Positions 17,741-26,231 of a stretch of DNA of 64,000 bases are shown here, piece after piece (the first letter of the stretch is position 1; each line of letters starts with the position of its first letter). The DNA comes from Microlunatus speluncae (lineage in GTDB: Bacteria > Actinomycetota > Actinomycetes > Propionibacteriales > Propionibacteriaceae): the NCBI RefSeq assembly GCF_009299835.1, contig NZ_VKCZ01000014.1, forward strand, positions 310,001 through 374,000, in the 5' to 3' direction. Below the pieces are notes generated by a model that was not told the origin of the DNA, ran no database searches, and was given only the letters and a program-made list of their open reading frames with translations. Position numbers and translations under genes: made by a program.

Positions 17741-19306
17741 TCACCAGCTGTAGGTCAGGGTTTCAGCGCCGTCGCGCCAGCGGGTGGGGTGGGCGGTGTC
17801 GAGCCAGTCGAGCGGCTCGACGCCGTCGGGGGAGCCGCCGTCCAGGGCGAGCCGGAGGGCGCGGCTGAGGTCGGCGTCGACCTGATCGCCGCGGGATCGC
17901 GGGTCGACGGAGACGAACAGGGCGGTGCCGGACCGGGCGACCAGATCGAGGAACTGGCGGTTCTTCTCCCACGGGGTCTGTGGCGTGGCCGGCACGCAGT
18001 CCGCGTCGGCGGTGAAGAAGCGCCGGTGCTGGGCCAGCCGGAAGGCGAGCGTGTTGACGCCCATCTCGCGGGTCCGGGCCCAGTCCCGGCCGGAGGTGTC
18101 GTCACCGATCCGCTGCGCGTCGACCAGCCCGGCGGCGAGGTGCCCGACCACGTTGCAACCGAGCACCGTCGCGTCCCCGGCGGCCGACCGGATCGCCGCG
18201 TAGAACCGGACCAGCAGCTCGGCGTTGGTCAGCGACCGGTCGGCGAAGGACCAGCCGTCGTCGGTCAGGCCCAGTCCCATTCCCGGGCTCCAGCGGGCAA
18301 AGGTGTCGAAGGTGGAGAAGTCGTGCTTGAGGAAGGTGTAGCCCCAGCCCACCAGCCGCTCGACATCGGCCCGGACCAGGTCGAGCACCTCGGGCCGGCT
18401 GAGATCCAGTGGCAGCTCCGGCACCGGCCGCGGCCCCGGCCGGAGCAGCGTCGGGTCGTCGACCGTGGTCAGGGCGGCCGGCCGGAACCAGATCCCCGGC
18501 TCGGCGCCCGCCGCGCGGATCGCGGCGGCCAGCCCGGGCAGATCGTCGAACAGCCCGGGGATGCCGTGGGTCCACGGCCCGCCCGGCGCGCCGCCGCCCT
18601 CGGTCCAGCCGGCGTCGACGACCGAGTACGGCCGCACCGGGTGGCCGTCGGCCAGCTCGACCACCGTCCGGGCGTCGTTGATCACGTTCTCCGGGCCGAA
18701 GTCCTGGCCGTAGGCGTAGTACCAGTTGTTGGCGCCGACCAGCGGCCGTCGCTGCGGCAACGGATCCGGACACAGCGCGGCGCAGAGTCGCTGGTGCACC
18801 AGCCAGGGCGATTCGCCAGGCTCGCCGCTCACCTGGACGATTGTCGCCGCGGCCAGCTCCCGATCACCGAGCAGCACCGGTGCGCCGCCGTTTCGGACGT
18901 TGAGCTGCAGCGACAGTTCGCCGTCGGTGACCTGCCAGGCGCAGAAGGCGCCGGGCCGGACGCGCACGCCGATGCCGACGGTACGGTCGCCGGCGCGGAC
19001 CAGGAAGTACCAGGGCAGGACGTCGGCCGGGCCGGGCCGCCAGGATTGATCACCGTACGTGCGCTCCCACGCGTCGCCCAGCAGCAGCGCCCCGTCCGGC
19101 AGCGGGAACGGCCAGCGCAGCACGACCCGCGAAACCTCACCGGCCGAGCGCAGCCGAACCGTCACGGCGCCGTCGGCTGCTTGATCAAGATCGACCCGGC
19201 TCGGTCCGGCGGTGAAGCCGGAGCCTTCGGCTCGCGTCATCGGATTCAGGTCATTCCACTCCCGAGCGATCAGGACCTGACTGGGCTGTTCGAACACCGG
19301 CACCAT
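17741..19306 (-). CDS. Glycoside hydrolase, clan D (GH36/GH27-like alpha-galactosidase-type)
   Basis: 521 residues. An N-terminal beta-sandwich (1-~175) precedes a TIM barrel starting ANNWYYAYGQDFGPENV. The nucleophile strand reads GWGYTFLKHDFSTFDTFA, with the Asp of K-H-D in the position of the clan-D nucleophile (K-x-D), and the acid/base Asp is probably in RIGDDTSGRDW. VDAGWTEGGG and PGIWFRPAA match the family. No signal peptide, so the enzyme is cytoplasmic and acts on imported sugars or oligosaccharides. No transporter or other sugar gene adjoins it. Substrate (alpha-galactoside or other) is uncertain. Confidence 0.8.
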   Translation of the reverse strand: MVPVFEQPSQVLIAREWNDLNPMTRAEGSGFTAGPSRVDLDQAADGAVTVRLRSAGEVSRVVLRWPFPLPDGALLLGDAWERTYGDQSWRPGPADVLPWYFLVRAGDRTVGIGVRVRPGAFCAWQVTDGELSLQLNVRNGGAPVLLGDRELAAATIVQVSGEPGESPWLVHQRLCAALCPDPLPQRRPLVGANNWYYAYGQDFGPENVINDARTVVELADGHPVRPYSVVDAGWTEGGGAPGGPWTHGIPGLFDDLPGLAAAIRAAGAEPGIWFRPAALTTVDDPTLLRPGPRPVPELPLDLSRPEVLDLVRADVERLVGWGYTFLKHDFSTFDTFARWSPGMGLGLTDDGWSFADRSLTNAELLVRFYAAIRSAAGDATVLGCNVVGHLAAGLVDAQRIGDDTSGRDWARTREMGVNTLAFRLAQHRRFFTADADCVPATPQTPWEKNRQFLDLVARSGTALFVSVDPRSRGDQVDADLSRALRLALDGGSPDGVEPLDWLDTAHPTRWRDGAETLTYSW

Positions 19307-19348
19307 CGCAGCAGCCTATCCGCCCGGTCCGGGCCGGCCGCAGCATGA

Positions 19349-20194
19349 TCAACTCGTACGGACACCGAGCAGTCGCTCGGCCGGGAAGCGCTCGTCCTTG
19401 GCGTAGTCGGCGATCCGGTCGCCGAGGGCGATCGCGACGTGTTCAGGAGCGTCGTCGCCGATCAGCAACCGGAGTCGATCATCGACCGGCTCGGAGATGT
19501 GCCGGTGCAGCACCCGCGCCGCGTCCTCGGGTGCCATCCCGCCGCCGGTGCCCCCGGTCGCCCAGGGCGTCTCGACGGTGCCGAACAGTTCGCGGCGCAG
19601 CTCGTGGTAGGCCGGGTTCGGCTCGGCGAACCGCAGGCTGCCGGTGGACCAGGACGTATCGATGCTGCCGAGCTCGGCGATGGTGACCCGGATGCCGTGC
19701 GGCCTGACCTCCGCCGCCAGCGCGCCGCTGAATCCCTCCAGGCCCCACTTGGCGGCGTTGTACAGACCGAAGAACGGCAGCGTGCCGACGGCGCCGACGG
19801 TGGAGACCTGGACGATGTGCCCGGAGCCCTGTGCCCGCATCACCGGCAGCGCGGCCTGAGTCAGCCACAGCGGACCGAGCAGGTCGGTGTCGATGATCGC
19901 CCGGGCCTCGGTCTCGGTCACCTCCTCGGTGGCGCCGACCAGTCCGTAGCCCGCATTGTTGATCAAGACGTCGAGCCGGCCGGTCTCGGCCGTCGCCCGG
20001 CGGACGGCGAGGACGGCACCGTCATGATCACGGACGTCCAAGCGCTGGACGTGGATCCGTTCGTGGTCTGGCAGTTCATGATCACCTCGCACGGTAGCCA
20101 CGACCACGTCGCCGGCCTCGGCCACGGCCACGGCGAGGGCGCGGCCGAGCCCGCGGCTCGCTCCGGTGATCAACCAGGTCTTCGATGGGTGCAT
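19349..20194 (-). CDS. Short-chain dehydrogenase/reductase
   Basis: 281 residues of the SDR superfamily: LITGASRGLGRALAVAVAEA near residue 9, VQRLDVRDHDGAVL (Asp that binds the adenine), LINNAGYGLVGATEE, GHIVQVSTVGAV with the catalytic Ser and YNAAKWGLEGFSGALA (Y-x-x-x-K). The C-terminal extension (EDAARVLHRHISEPVDDRLRL) is typical of the subgroup often annotated as oxidoreductase near TetR regulators. Divergent from the tetR gene, sharing a 57-bp gap that holds a 33-bp palindrome; AGCCTA (reverse TAGGCT) 6 bases from the ATG suggests a leaderless transcript. Substrate unknown. Confidence 0.9.
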   Translation of the reverse strand: MHPSKTWLITGASRGLGRALAVAVAEAGDVVVATVRGDHELPDHERIHVQRLDVRDHDGAVLAVRRATAETGRLDVLINNAGYGLVGATEEVTETEARAIIDTDLLGPLWLTQAALPVMRAQGSGHIVQVSTVGAVGTLPFFGLYNAAKWGLEGFSGALAAEVRPHGIRVTIAELGSIDTSWSTGSLRFAEPNPAYHELRRELFGTVETPWATGGTGGGMAPEDAARVLHRHISEPVDDRLRLLIGDDAPEHVAIALGDRIADYAKDERFPAERLLGVRTS

Positions 20195-20206
20195 GACGAC
20201 AGCCTA

Positions 20207-20239
20207 ACCCAGAACGAGACGCAGCGTCTCGTTTTGGGT
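20207..20239. promoter_or_regulatory. 33-bp near-perfect palindrome, TetR operator between SDR and tetR
   Basis: Centred on the A at 20223: inner arms ACGAGACGC / GCGTCTCGT are perfect (20214-20222 and 20224-20232) and the outer ACCC / GGGT also pair, with only one mismatched position in 16. The palindrome lies between possible -10 boxes of both divergent genes (TAGGCT on the reverse strand, TAGAGT at 20239-20244), each 6-7 bases from a start codon, so a bound dimer would shut both promoters. Confidence 0.85.
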
Positions 20240-20251
20240 AGAGTACGAGTC

Positions 20252-20815
20252 ATGGCTCGCCCCTCGACCCGGACCCGGGTGCTGACCGCCGCGCTGGAGT
20301 TGATCGGCGAGGTCGGCTATGCCGGGCTGACGATGGAGGGCATCGCGGCCCGGGCCGGCGCCGGCAAGCAGACGCTCTACCGGACCTGGCCGGGCAAGGG
20401 CGCGATCGTCTTCGACGCATTGCTCGACCGCAGCGTCGACCCGGCCGGGGCGGTGGCCGTCCCCGATTCGGGCGACCTTGCCGCGGACCTGGAACTGCTG
20501 GTGGCGGCGACGATCGCGGACCTGCTCGAGCCCGGTCAAGATCGATTGCTGCGCGCGATGATGGCCGAGGTGCAGACCGACCCGGCCCTGGCCGACGAGC
20601 TGCGGGACCGGCTGCTCGGCCCCCAACTGGCGGCCGTCGCCGAACGGCTACGGGTCGGTGGGGTCGAGGATCCCGAGGGTGCCGTCGAGCTGCTCTACGG
20701 CCCGATCCTGCACCGCTGGCTGTTGCGGACCGGGCCGTTCGGTGCCGGTTGGGCGGCCGCACACGTCCGCCGGGTGCTCCGCGCCGTCGGCCGGCCGACG
20801 GACCAAGATCACTGA
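20252..20815 (+). CDS. TetR/AcrR-family transcriptional regulator
   Basis: 187 residues. N-terminal helix-turn-helix (TRTRVLTAALELIGEVGYAG, LTMEGIAARAGAGKQTLYRT) with the TetR signature, followed by a variable helical ligand domain with a TetR_C-type region (MMAEVQTDPALADELRDRLL). The ATG at 20252 has no Shine-Dalgarno but TAGAGT 7 bases upstream, consistent with a leaderless mRNA. It most likely represses itself and the divergent SDR through the 33-bp palindrome; the SDR substrate or a related compound is the likely inducer. Convergent with the GNAT gene, overlapping its 3 prime end by 7 bp. Confidence 0.92.
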   Translation: MARPSTRTRVLTAALELIGEVGYAGLTMEGIAARAGAGKQTLYRTWPGKGAIVFDALLDRSVDPAGAVAVPDSGDLAADLELLVAATIADLLEPGQDRLLRAMMAEVQTDPALADELRDRLLGPQLAAVAERLRVGGVEDPEGAVELLYGPILHRWLLRTGPFGAGWAAAHVRRVLRAVGRPTDQDH

Positions 20816-21369
20816 GCCTGGAGGTCCGGGGCGATCACCGACATGATCAACTCGTCGTGCCACTCGCCGTCCCAGAGCAGCGCGTGCCGCAGCCGCCCCT
20901 CGAGGACGAAGCCGAGCTTGGCGTAGGACGCCAGAGCGCGGTCGTTGAAGTCGTACACGCCGAGACTGATCCGGTGCAGGCCGAGCACGCCGAGACCGAA
21001 GTTGATCACCGCGCGGCCGGCCTCGGTGCCGTAGCCCTGACCGTAGAACGCGCTGCCGTAGAGGGCGATCCGGTAGTTCATCGACTGGTTGTCGGCGTCC
21101 AGGTCGTTCAGCACGACCTCGCCGATCACCAGCTGATCATCGGTGCGGACGATCGCCCAGTCGGCCCGGTCGTCGGCGCCCGGCAGCTTGGCCAGGAAGT
21201 CGCGGACCTGCTGGTCGGTGTGCTCGGCGTGGGTGCCGGTCAGCCGCCGGCCCTCGTCGTCGTCGGTCAGACCGGCCGCCATGGCGTCGAAATGCTCCGG
21301 GCCGAGCTGGGTCAGCCGGAGCCGATCGGTCCGCAGTTCCGGCTGCCGGGCCAGCAGCTGTGTGCGCAT
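20809..21369 (-). CDS. GNAT-family N-acetyltransferase (RimJ/RimL-like)
   Basis: About 186 residues. RimJ/RimL-like features: [20 protein letters not shown] at the N-terminus, [40 protein letters not shown] (acetyl-CoA-binding Q-G-x-G-T) and [20 protein letters not shown]. Transfers acetyl from acetyl-CoA to an amino group, of a small molecule or protein N-terminus. ATG at 21369 is preferred; the longer open frame upstream overlaps the efp promoter region and shows no family similarity. Stands alone, convergent with tetR and divergent from efp. Acceptor unknown. Confidence 0.85.
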   Translation of the reverse strand: MRTQLLARQPELRTDRLRLTQLGPEHFDAMAAGLTDDDEGRRLTGTHAEHTDQQVRDFLAKLPGADDRADWAIVRTDDQLVIGEVVLNDLDADNQSMNYRIALYGSAFYGQGYGTEAGRAVINFGLGVLGLHRISLGVYDFNDRALASYAKLGFVLEGRLRHALLWDGEWHDELIMSVIAPDLQAQ

Positions 21370-21509
21370 CAGCGGGGTCCCGTCGAGAGCGCGTGCCGCA
21401 GCGCAATGTCCGAATGGGTCGAAATCACCCGGCAAGGCTAGACTGGGCCGCTGCCCGGTTGCATCCGGGTTTCTGCTCCCTCTCACTCGCAAGTCACGAA
21501 GGAACGCGC

Positions 21510-22073
21510 GTGGTCTCAACCAATGACCTGAAGAACGGCATGGTCCTCGATCTCGACGGCCAGCTCTGGGCGGTGCTGTGGTTTCAGCATCACAAGCCCG
21601 GCAAGGGAAACACCGTCGTCCGGAGCAAGCTGAAGAACGTCCTGTCGGGCAAGATCGTCGACAAGACGTTCAACTCCGACACCAAGGTGGACACCGCGAC
21701 CGTCGACCGGCGCGACATGCAGTACCTGTACCACGACGGTGCCGGCTTCGTGTTCATGGACATGACCTCCTACGAGCAGCTGACCATCCCGGACCAGACC
21801 GTCGGCGACGCGAAGAACTATCTGCTCGAGGAGCAGGTCGCCACGGTCGCGATCCACGAGGGCAACCCGCTCTATCTCGACCTGCCGGCCTCGGTCGAGT
21901 TGGAGGTCACGTACACCGAGCCCGGACTGCAGGGCGACCGCAGCACCGGCGGCAACAAGCCGGCCACCCTGGAGACCGGTCTGCAGATCCAGGTCCCGCT
22001 GTTCATCACGAACGGGGAGAAGGTCAAGGTCGACACCCGGACCGGCGAATACCTCGGCCGGATCGGTAGCTGA
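21510..22073 (+). CDS. efp: Translation elongation factor P
   Basis: 187 residues, usual length. EF-P rescues ribosomes stalled at polyproline stretches. Domain I carries the loop [15 protein letters not shown] with the tip residue context of bacterial EF-P (Lys-Pro-Gly-Lys-Gly); domains II/III include [38 protein letters not shown] and the C-terminal [20 protein letters not shown]. The GTG at 21510 is chosen because GAAGGA precedes it by 7 bases and homologues begin M-x-S-T-N-D-L-K-N-G. Followed 8 bp later by nusB, the standard efp-nusB pair. Confidence 0.98.
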   Translation: MVSTNDLKNGMVLDLDGQLWAVLWFQHHKPGKGNTVVRSKLKNVLSGKIVDKTFNSDTKVDTATVDRRDMQYLYHDGAGFVFMDMTSYEQLTIPDQTVGDAKNYLLEEQVATVAIHEGNPLYLDLPASVELEVTYTEPGLQGDRSTGGNKPATLETGLQIQVPLFITNGEKVKVDTRTGEYLGRIGS

Positions 22074-22081
22074 TCGACTTC

Positions 22082-22504
22082 ATGTCCGCACGGAGCAAGG
22101 CCAGGAAACGCGCCCTCGACATCCTGTTCGAGTCGGAGCTGCGGTCCCGGGATCCGTTGGAGACGCTGGCCGAGCGGAGGGCCGATGCCGACCCGCCGGT
22201 CCGCGACTACACCCGCGAGCTGATCGAAGGCGTCGTCGCCCACGCGAGCGAGATCGACGGCCGGATCGTCGCCTCCCTGGCCAGCGGCTGGAGCCTGACC
22301 CGGATGCCCCGGGTCGACCGCAACACCGTCCGGCTGGCCGTCCTGGAGATCGACTACCTCGACGTGCCGGACTCGGTGGCGGTGGCCGAGGCCCTCGCGC
22401 TGGTCTCCGACCTCTCCACCGACGAGTCCCCGGCCTTCGTGAACGGCCTGCTGGGCAAGATCGTCACCACCAAGCCCGCCCCGGCTCCGGACTCGACCGG
22501 TTAG
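22082..22504 (+). CDS. nusB: Transcription antitermination factor NusB
   Basis: 140 residues, all-helical NusB fold: ARSKARKRALDILFESELRS at the N-terminus, DYTRELIEGVVAH, MPRVDRNTVRLAVLEIDYLD and the C-terminal ESPAFVNGLLGKIV. Binds boxA RNA with NusE (S10) to promote rRNA transcription. Starts 8 bp after efp. The gene that often follows in actinobacteria (pyrR) is absent; the next gene is on the reverse strand. Confidence 0.97.
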   Translation: MSARSKARKRALDILFESELRSRDPLETLAERRADADPPVRDYTRELIEGVVAHASEIDGRIVASLASGWSLTRMPRVDRNTVRLAVLEIDYLDVPDSVAVAEALALVSDLSTDESPAFVNGLLGKIVTTKPAPAPDSTG

Positions 22505-23038
22505 TCAGCCGGCGAAGTCCCAGCGGGTGGCGCTGAACCCGTCCGCCTTCCCGAACGCGAAGACCTGCGCCGGTTCGATCGCGTAGACGTGCCGCGGGTC
22601 GCTGCGCGCGACGTCGGCCGGATCGTAGAGTTCGTCGTTGCTGACGGCCGGATGCCACCACGGGTACTTGATCGGGAACAGGTCGGCGATGCGTTGCAGC
22701 CGGGGCCCGTCGCCGACCAGCTGGGCGGCGCCGTTGATCACCAGGTCGACCTCGGCGCCCGGAACGGTCACGGCACAGCGGCCGTTCCGGGCGAGCAGCC
22801 GGGCTTTACGGGCCTGCCGGGTGGTGACGAAACACACCGTTGCGTCCTGCCAAACCGCGAGGATCGGCACCACGTGCGGCGGGCCCGCCGGGTCGGCCGT
22901 CGCGAGCAGGAAGTCCTCGGCTTCGGCGATCCGCGTCCGTACGTCAGCCCAGGCGAGCCCGGTCAACGGCGTGCCGGGCGGACTCGACAGCCGGCCGGGA
23001 ATCGGGTCGATCATGCCATCGCGGTAGTCGGTCGTCAT
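22505..23038 (-). CDS. Pyridoxamine 5-phosphate oxidase-fold (PPOX class) protein
   Basis: About 177 residues of the split-barrel flavin/F420-binding fold: RIAEAEDFLLATADPAGPPH, VVPILAVWQDATVCFVTTRQ, ARKARLLARNGRCAVTVPGA, then a C-terminal substrate-specific part with HPAVSNDELYDPADVARSDP and YAIEPAQVFAFGKADGFSAT. Such proteins bind FMN, F420 or heme and act as oxidoreductases or are of unknown role. ATG at 23038 is preferred over the TTG two codons upstream. Stop is adjacent to the nusB stop (convergent). Cofactor and substrate are not decidable by eye. Confidence 0.8.
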   Translation of the reverse strand: MTTDYRDGMIDPIPGRLSSPPGTPLTGLAWADVRTRIAEAEDFLLATADPAGPPHVVPILAVWQDATVCFVTTRQARKARLLARNGRCAVTVPGAEVDLVINGAAQLVGDGPRLQRIADLFPIKYPWWHPAVSNDELYDPADVARSDPRHVYAIEPAQVFAFGKADGFSATRWDFAG

Positions 23039-23114
23039 GATCAACGACGTTAGAGCGGCCGGCGGATCGAGAAAAGCGACGCTTGCCGATGAACTTGATC
23101 GCCAGCACTGATGG

Positions 23115-23151
23115 GAGGTGAGGCCGGCCCCGCGGCGGCCGACCTCACCTC
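23115..23151 (-). terminator. Hairpin downstream of the MFS gene
   Basis: GAGGTGAGGCCGGCC (23115-23129) pairs with GGCCGACCTCACCTC (23137-23151), 15-bp arms with one mismatch and a 7-base loop. It lies 13 bp beyond the MFS stop codon on the reverse strand. No T-tract is present, as is common in GC-rich actinobacteria. Confidence 0.7.
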
Positions 23152-23163
23152 ACCCCACCCGGG

Positions 23164-25443
23164 TCAGCTCAGCCGGGCGTCGTTCCGCAGTTGCTCGCCG
23201 ACCTCCTGGCGAAGCGTCGACTCGACCTTGCGGAGTTGCTCGATCCGCGACTCGAGGTCGGCCAGCTCGGTCCGGGCGTCGGTGAGCAGCCGTTCCGACT
23301 CCTCCTGGGCCTGGCCGGTGACCCGGTCGGCGGTCTGCTGGCTGTTGACCAGCAGCCCGTATTCGTAGGAGCGGAGCTCGTCGCCGCCGACGCCGTCGCG
23401 GCCCAGCGAGGCCGGCTCGGCCAGGCTGTCGCGAACCTTGGCGAGGGCCTGATGGAAACCCTCGACCGCGGTGTTGACCTGGCCCTCGAGCTCGTCGATC
23501 GCGGTGCGCACCTGGTCCACGGCCTCGTCCGCGGCGTGCGCCTGATCACGGGACCGGGCCTGGGCGGCGGCCAGCACGTCCAGTGCGGCGACGGAGATCC
23601 GCTCGGTCGGATCGTCGAGGTCCTCGGCCTGGAACGGAGCCCGGCCGTTGGTCTCGGCCCGGCCCCGAGGCGCATCGGCCGCGCTGTCGGTCGGCTCGCT
23701 GTTCTCGTCCTTCACCTCAACCCCATCCGGGTCCTGGGGCGGCACGGTCGGCTCGTTGGCCCACTTTCCTGCCACCACGTCATCCAGTTGATCAGAATCG
23801 TCCGGCGTTGCCGCCAGTGCCGACAGCGGAGCCGGCGTGGTCGCGGCGACCGGATCGGCCACCGGCGGGGGAGCGGCGCCGTCCTGCGGCGCCGGCTGCT
23901 TGACCAGTTCGACGGTGGTCCGCAGCGGCACCTCGCGGACCATGATCACCGCGATCAGCGCGACCACGGCGACCGCGGCCGCGATCAGGAAGATGTGCCC
24001 GGTGGCGTCGCCGTACGCGCCGCGGACGATCTCCAGCACGGCCGGCGGCAGCTGGCTGAAGTCGAGGGTCAGGTTGGCGCCGCCGCCGGGGATCTGGATC
24101 CCCTGGGCGACCAGGCCGGTCGTGACCTGGGTCTTCACCTGGGCGGCGAGCACGGCACCGAGCACCGAGACGCCGATGGCGCCGCCGAGGGTGCGGAAGA
24201 AGGCCAGCGTGGCCGAGGCCGCGCCGATGTCCCGCACGTCGATCGTGTTCTGGACGGCCAGCACGATGTTCTGCATCATCGCGCCCATGCCGAGGCCCAT
24301 CAGGCCCATGAACACCCAGGTCTGCCAGTCCGGCGTGGTGTGGGTGATCGTGCCGAAACCGGCCAGGCCGGCGACCAGCAGCACGCCGCCGCCGACCAGG
24401 AAGCCCTTCCATTTCCCGGTCCGGGTGATGATCTGGCCGGAGATCGTCGAGGAGATCAGCATCGCCACCATCAGCGGGATGATCATCAGGCCGGCGTGGG
24501 TCGGGCTGTAGCCCTTGGCCAGCTGGAAATACTGGCCGAGGAAGGTCGCGCCGCCGAACATGCCGATGCCGACCGCGGCACTGGCGATGATCATCAGGGC
24601 GGCCGTCTTGTTGCTCAGCACCCGCAACGGCACCAGCGGCTCCGACACCTTCAGCTCGACGATGATCGCCACCGCGACCAGGATCGCGGTCAGGCCGAGG
24701 AAGACCAGGGTCTGCCAGGACCACCAGGCGTACTCGGTGCCGGCGAAGGTCACCCACAGCAGCGGCAGGCTGGCCGCGACGGAGATCAACAGTGCGCCCA
24801 CGTAGTCGATCTTGACCGGCCGGCGGAACATCGGCACCCGCAGTGTCCGCTGCAACACGAACAGCGAGATGATCGCCAGCGGTACGCAGACGAAGAAGCA
24901 CCAGCGCCAGCCGAGCGGGCTGTCCACGATGAAGCCGCCGAGGAGCGGCCCGGAGACCGTGCTGACCGCCATCACGGCGCCCATGTAGCCGGAGTAGCGA
25001 CCGCGTTCCCGCGGCGCGATGATCGAGGCCATGATCGACTGCACCAGCGCGGTCAGGCCGCCCATGCCGAGGCCCTGCAGCACCCGGAAGCCGATCAGCA
25101 TCGGGACGTTCGTCGAGAAGCCGGCCAGCACCGAGCCGAGCACGAAGATCGTGATCGACAGCTGGATCAGCAGCTTCTTGTCGAACAGGTCCGAGAGCTT
25201 GCCCCAGATCGGCGTGCTCACGGTGGTCGCCAGCAGCGCGGCGGTGATCACCCAGGTGTATTGCCGCTGGGTGCCGTTCAGGTCGCCGATGATCACCGGC
25301 AGCGCGGTCGCGACGATGTTGGACGAGATCATCGCGGTGAACAGCGCTGCCAGCATCCCGGTCATCGACTCGAGGATGCGGCGATGTGACATCGCCTCGA
25401 TCGGCGGCTGAGTCCGTTGCTCGGCAACGGCGGTGGTGGTCAT
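23164..25443 (-). CDS. MFS drug exporter (DHA2/EmrB-QacA type) fused to a coiled-coil tail
   Basis: 759 residues; typical DHA2 exporters have about 470-550. Residues 1-~505 are a 14-helix MFS transporter: SNIVATALPVIIGDLNGTQR, motif WGKLSDLFDKKLLIQ (motif A-like), LQGLGMGGLTALVQSIMASI, and the antiporter motif MGAVMAVSTVSGPLLGGFIV. A Pro/Ala/acidic linker (~506-612) follows, then a helical coiled-coil tail (~615-759) with VLLAAAQ-like heptads and LLVNSQQTADRVTGQAQEES, LLTDARTELADLESRIEQLR, resembling DivIVA-type helices. The frame is continuous, so the fusion is real in this sequence. Probably proton-coupled export of a hydrophobic drug or metabolite; controlled by the upstream MarR gene 46 bp away. 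Confidence 0.88.
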   Translation of the reverse strand: MTTTAVAEQRTQPPIEAMSHRRILESMTGMLAALFTAMISSNIVATALPVIIGDLNGTQRQYTWVITAALLATTVSTPIWGKLSDLFDKKLLIQLSITIFVLGSVLAGFSTNVPMLIGFRVLQGLGMGGLTALVQSIMASIIAPRERGRYSGYMGAVMAVSTVSGPLLGGFIVDSPLGWRWCFFVCVPLAIISLFVLQRTLRVPMFRRPVKIDYVGALLISVAASLPLLWVTFAGTEYAWWSWQTLVFLGLTAILVAVAIIVELKVSEPLVPLRVLSNKTAALMIIASAAVGIGMFGGATFLGQYFQLAKGYSPTHAGLMIIPLMVAMLISSTISGQIITRTGKWKGFLVGGGVLLVAGLAGFGTITHTTPDWQTWVFMGLMGLGMGAMMQNIVLAVQNTIDVRDIGAASATLAFFRTLGGAIGVSVLGAVLAAQVKTQVTTGLVAQGIQIPGGGANLTLDFSQLPPAVLEIVRGAYGDATGHIFLIAAAVAVVALIAVIMVREVPLRTTVELVKQPAPQDGAAPPPVADPVAATTPAPLSALAATPDDSDQLDDVVAGKWANEPTVPPQDPDGVEVKDENSEPTDSAADAPRGRAETNGRAPFQAEDLDDPTERISVAALDVLAAAQARSRDQAHAADEAVDQVRTAIDELEGQVNTAVEGFHQALAKVRDSLAEPASLGRDGVGGDELRSYEYGLLVNSQQTADRVTGQAQEESERLLTDARTELADLESRIEQLRKVESTLRQEVGEQLRNDARLS

Positions 25444-25489
25444 GCGGAGGGGAATCCTTGTCCGTGAGGGGTTTCGGGAGGTTGATCGG

Positions 25490-26092
25490 TCATGCCGGCA
25501 CCGCCTCGGAGGCGGCCGGTGCCGGAACGGACGGCGGGGGTTCGGCCCGTTCGGTCGGCGGTTGCAGCAGCTCGTCGGCGTTGTCCTGGATGCTGCTCTC
25601 CAGCCGCCGCATCAGCCGGGTGAGGGTGGCGATGTCCTCGGCCGGCCAGCCGTCCAGCAACCGCTCGATCCGGGCCTGGATCAGCACCCGGCGCCGGGCC
25701 AACTGATCGCGGCCGGCCTCGGTCAAGGCGAGTCGGAACGACCGCGCATCGGCCGGGTCGAGCCGGCGCTCGATCTGACCGTCGCGCTCCAGCGGGACCA
25801 GCGCCCGGGAGACGACCGACGGGGCGATCTGCAGCTCGACGGCCAGATCGCCCGGCCGGCGATCGCCCTCGGCGAGCAGCTTCAGGATGCCGAACGGGGT
25901 GCCGCTGAAGCCCAGGTCCTCGGTCTGCCGGTGGCTGAACGATCGAGCGGTCCGGATCAACTGGCCGACGGATTCGAGCAACTCGACCGTCGGCGTCCGC
26001 TCCAGGGCACCGGGGGACAGCTCGCCGGCGCCGGCCGACGCCTCCCGGTGGTCAGGCACGTCCGCCGTTGGGCGTGGAGGAGTGGTGGACAC
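25490..26092 (-). CDS. MarR-family transcriptional regulator of the MFS exporter
   Basis: 200 residues. Helix alpha-1 and dimer part (LLESVGQLIRTARSFSHRQT), winged helix SGTPFGILKLLAEGDRRPGD, LAVELQIAPSVVSRALVPLE, wing ERRLDPADARSFRLALTEAG, then a long C-terminal helix and a Pro/Ala-rich tail (~175-200). GTG at 26092 has GGGAG upstream. First gene of a marR-MFS pair with same direction, so it probably senses the exporter substrate and represses its own promoter at 26134-26162. Both termini carry disordered extensions relative to a ~145-residue MarR core. Confidence 0.9.
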   Translation of the reverse strand: MSTTPPRPTADVPDHREASAGAGELSPGALERTPTVELLESVGQLIRTARSFSHRQTEDLGFSGTPFGILKLLAEGDRRPGDLAVELQIAPSVVSRALVPLERDGQIERRLDPADARSFRLALTEAGRDQLARRRVLIQARIERLLDGWPAEDIATLTRLMRRLESSIQDNADELLQPPTERAEPPPSVPAPAASEAVPA

Positions 26093-26127
26093 GATGAGCT
26101 CCCGTGATGGTCGTGAAGTACTTAGCG

Positions 26128-26162
26128 TTGATAACTATATCCCGATTGTTTACATAGGGCAA
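26128..26162. promoter_or_regulatory. Overlapping divergent promoters of marR-MFS and the S9 peptidase
   Basis: Forward: TTGATA (26128-26133), 17-bp spacer, TACATA (26151-26156). Reverse: TTGCCC (26157-26162), 17-bp spacer, TATAGT (26134-26139). The two promoters are interleaved in one AT-rich 35-bp patch, so their polymerases exclude each other. A small dyad ATTGCC-ATG-GGCAAT follows at 26165-26179 and is a candidate MarR site. Confidence 0.7.
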
Positions 26163-26231
26163 CTATTGCCATGGGCAATCACTGCCATCGGGCCCGGCCG
26201 CCGGGAGGCGGTGGATGATAGGAACGGCAGC

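Noticed and set aside
17741-19306. Polysaccharide-utilisation or sugar operon around the glycosidase
   Set aside because: No sugar transporter, LacI-type regulator or second glycosidase is adjacent; neighbours are a TA module and an SDR/TetR pair.
23191-25389. 732-codon forward frame opposite the MFS gene
   Set aside because: His/Arg/Gln-rich shadow with no domain; the reverse-strand MFS motifs are unambiguous.
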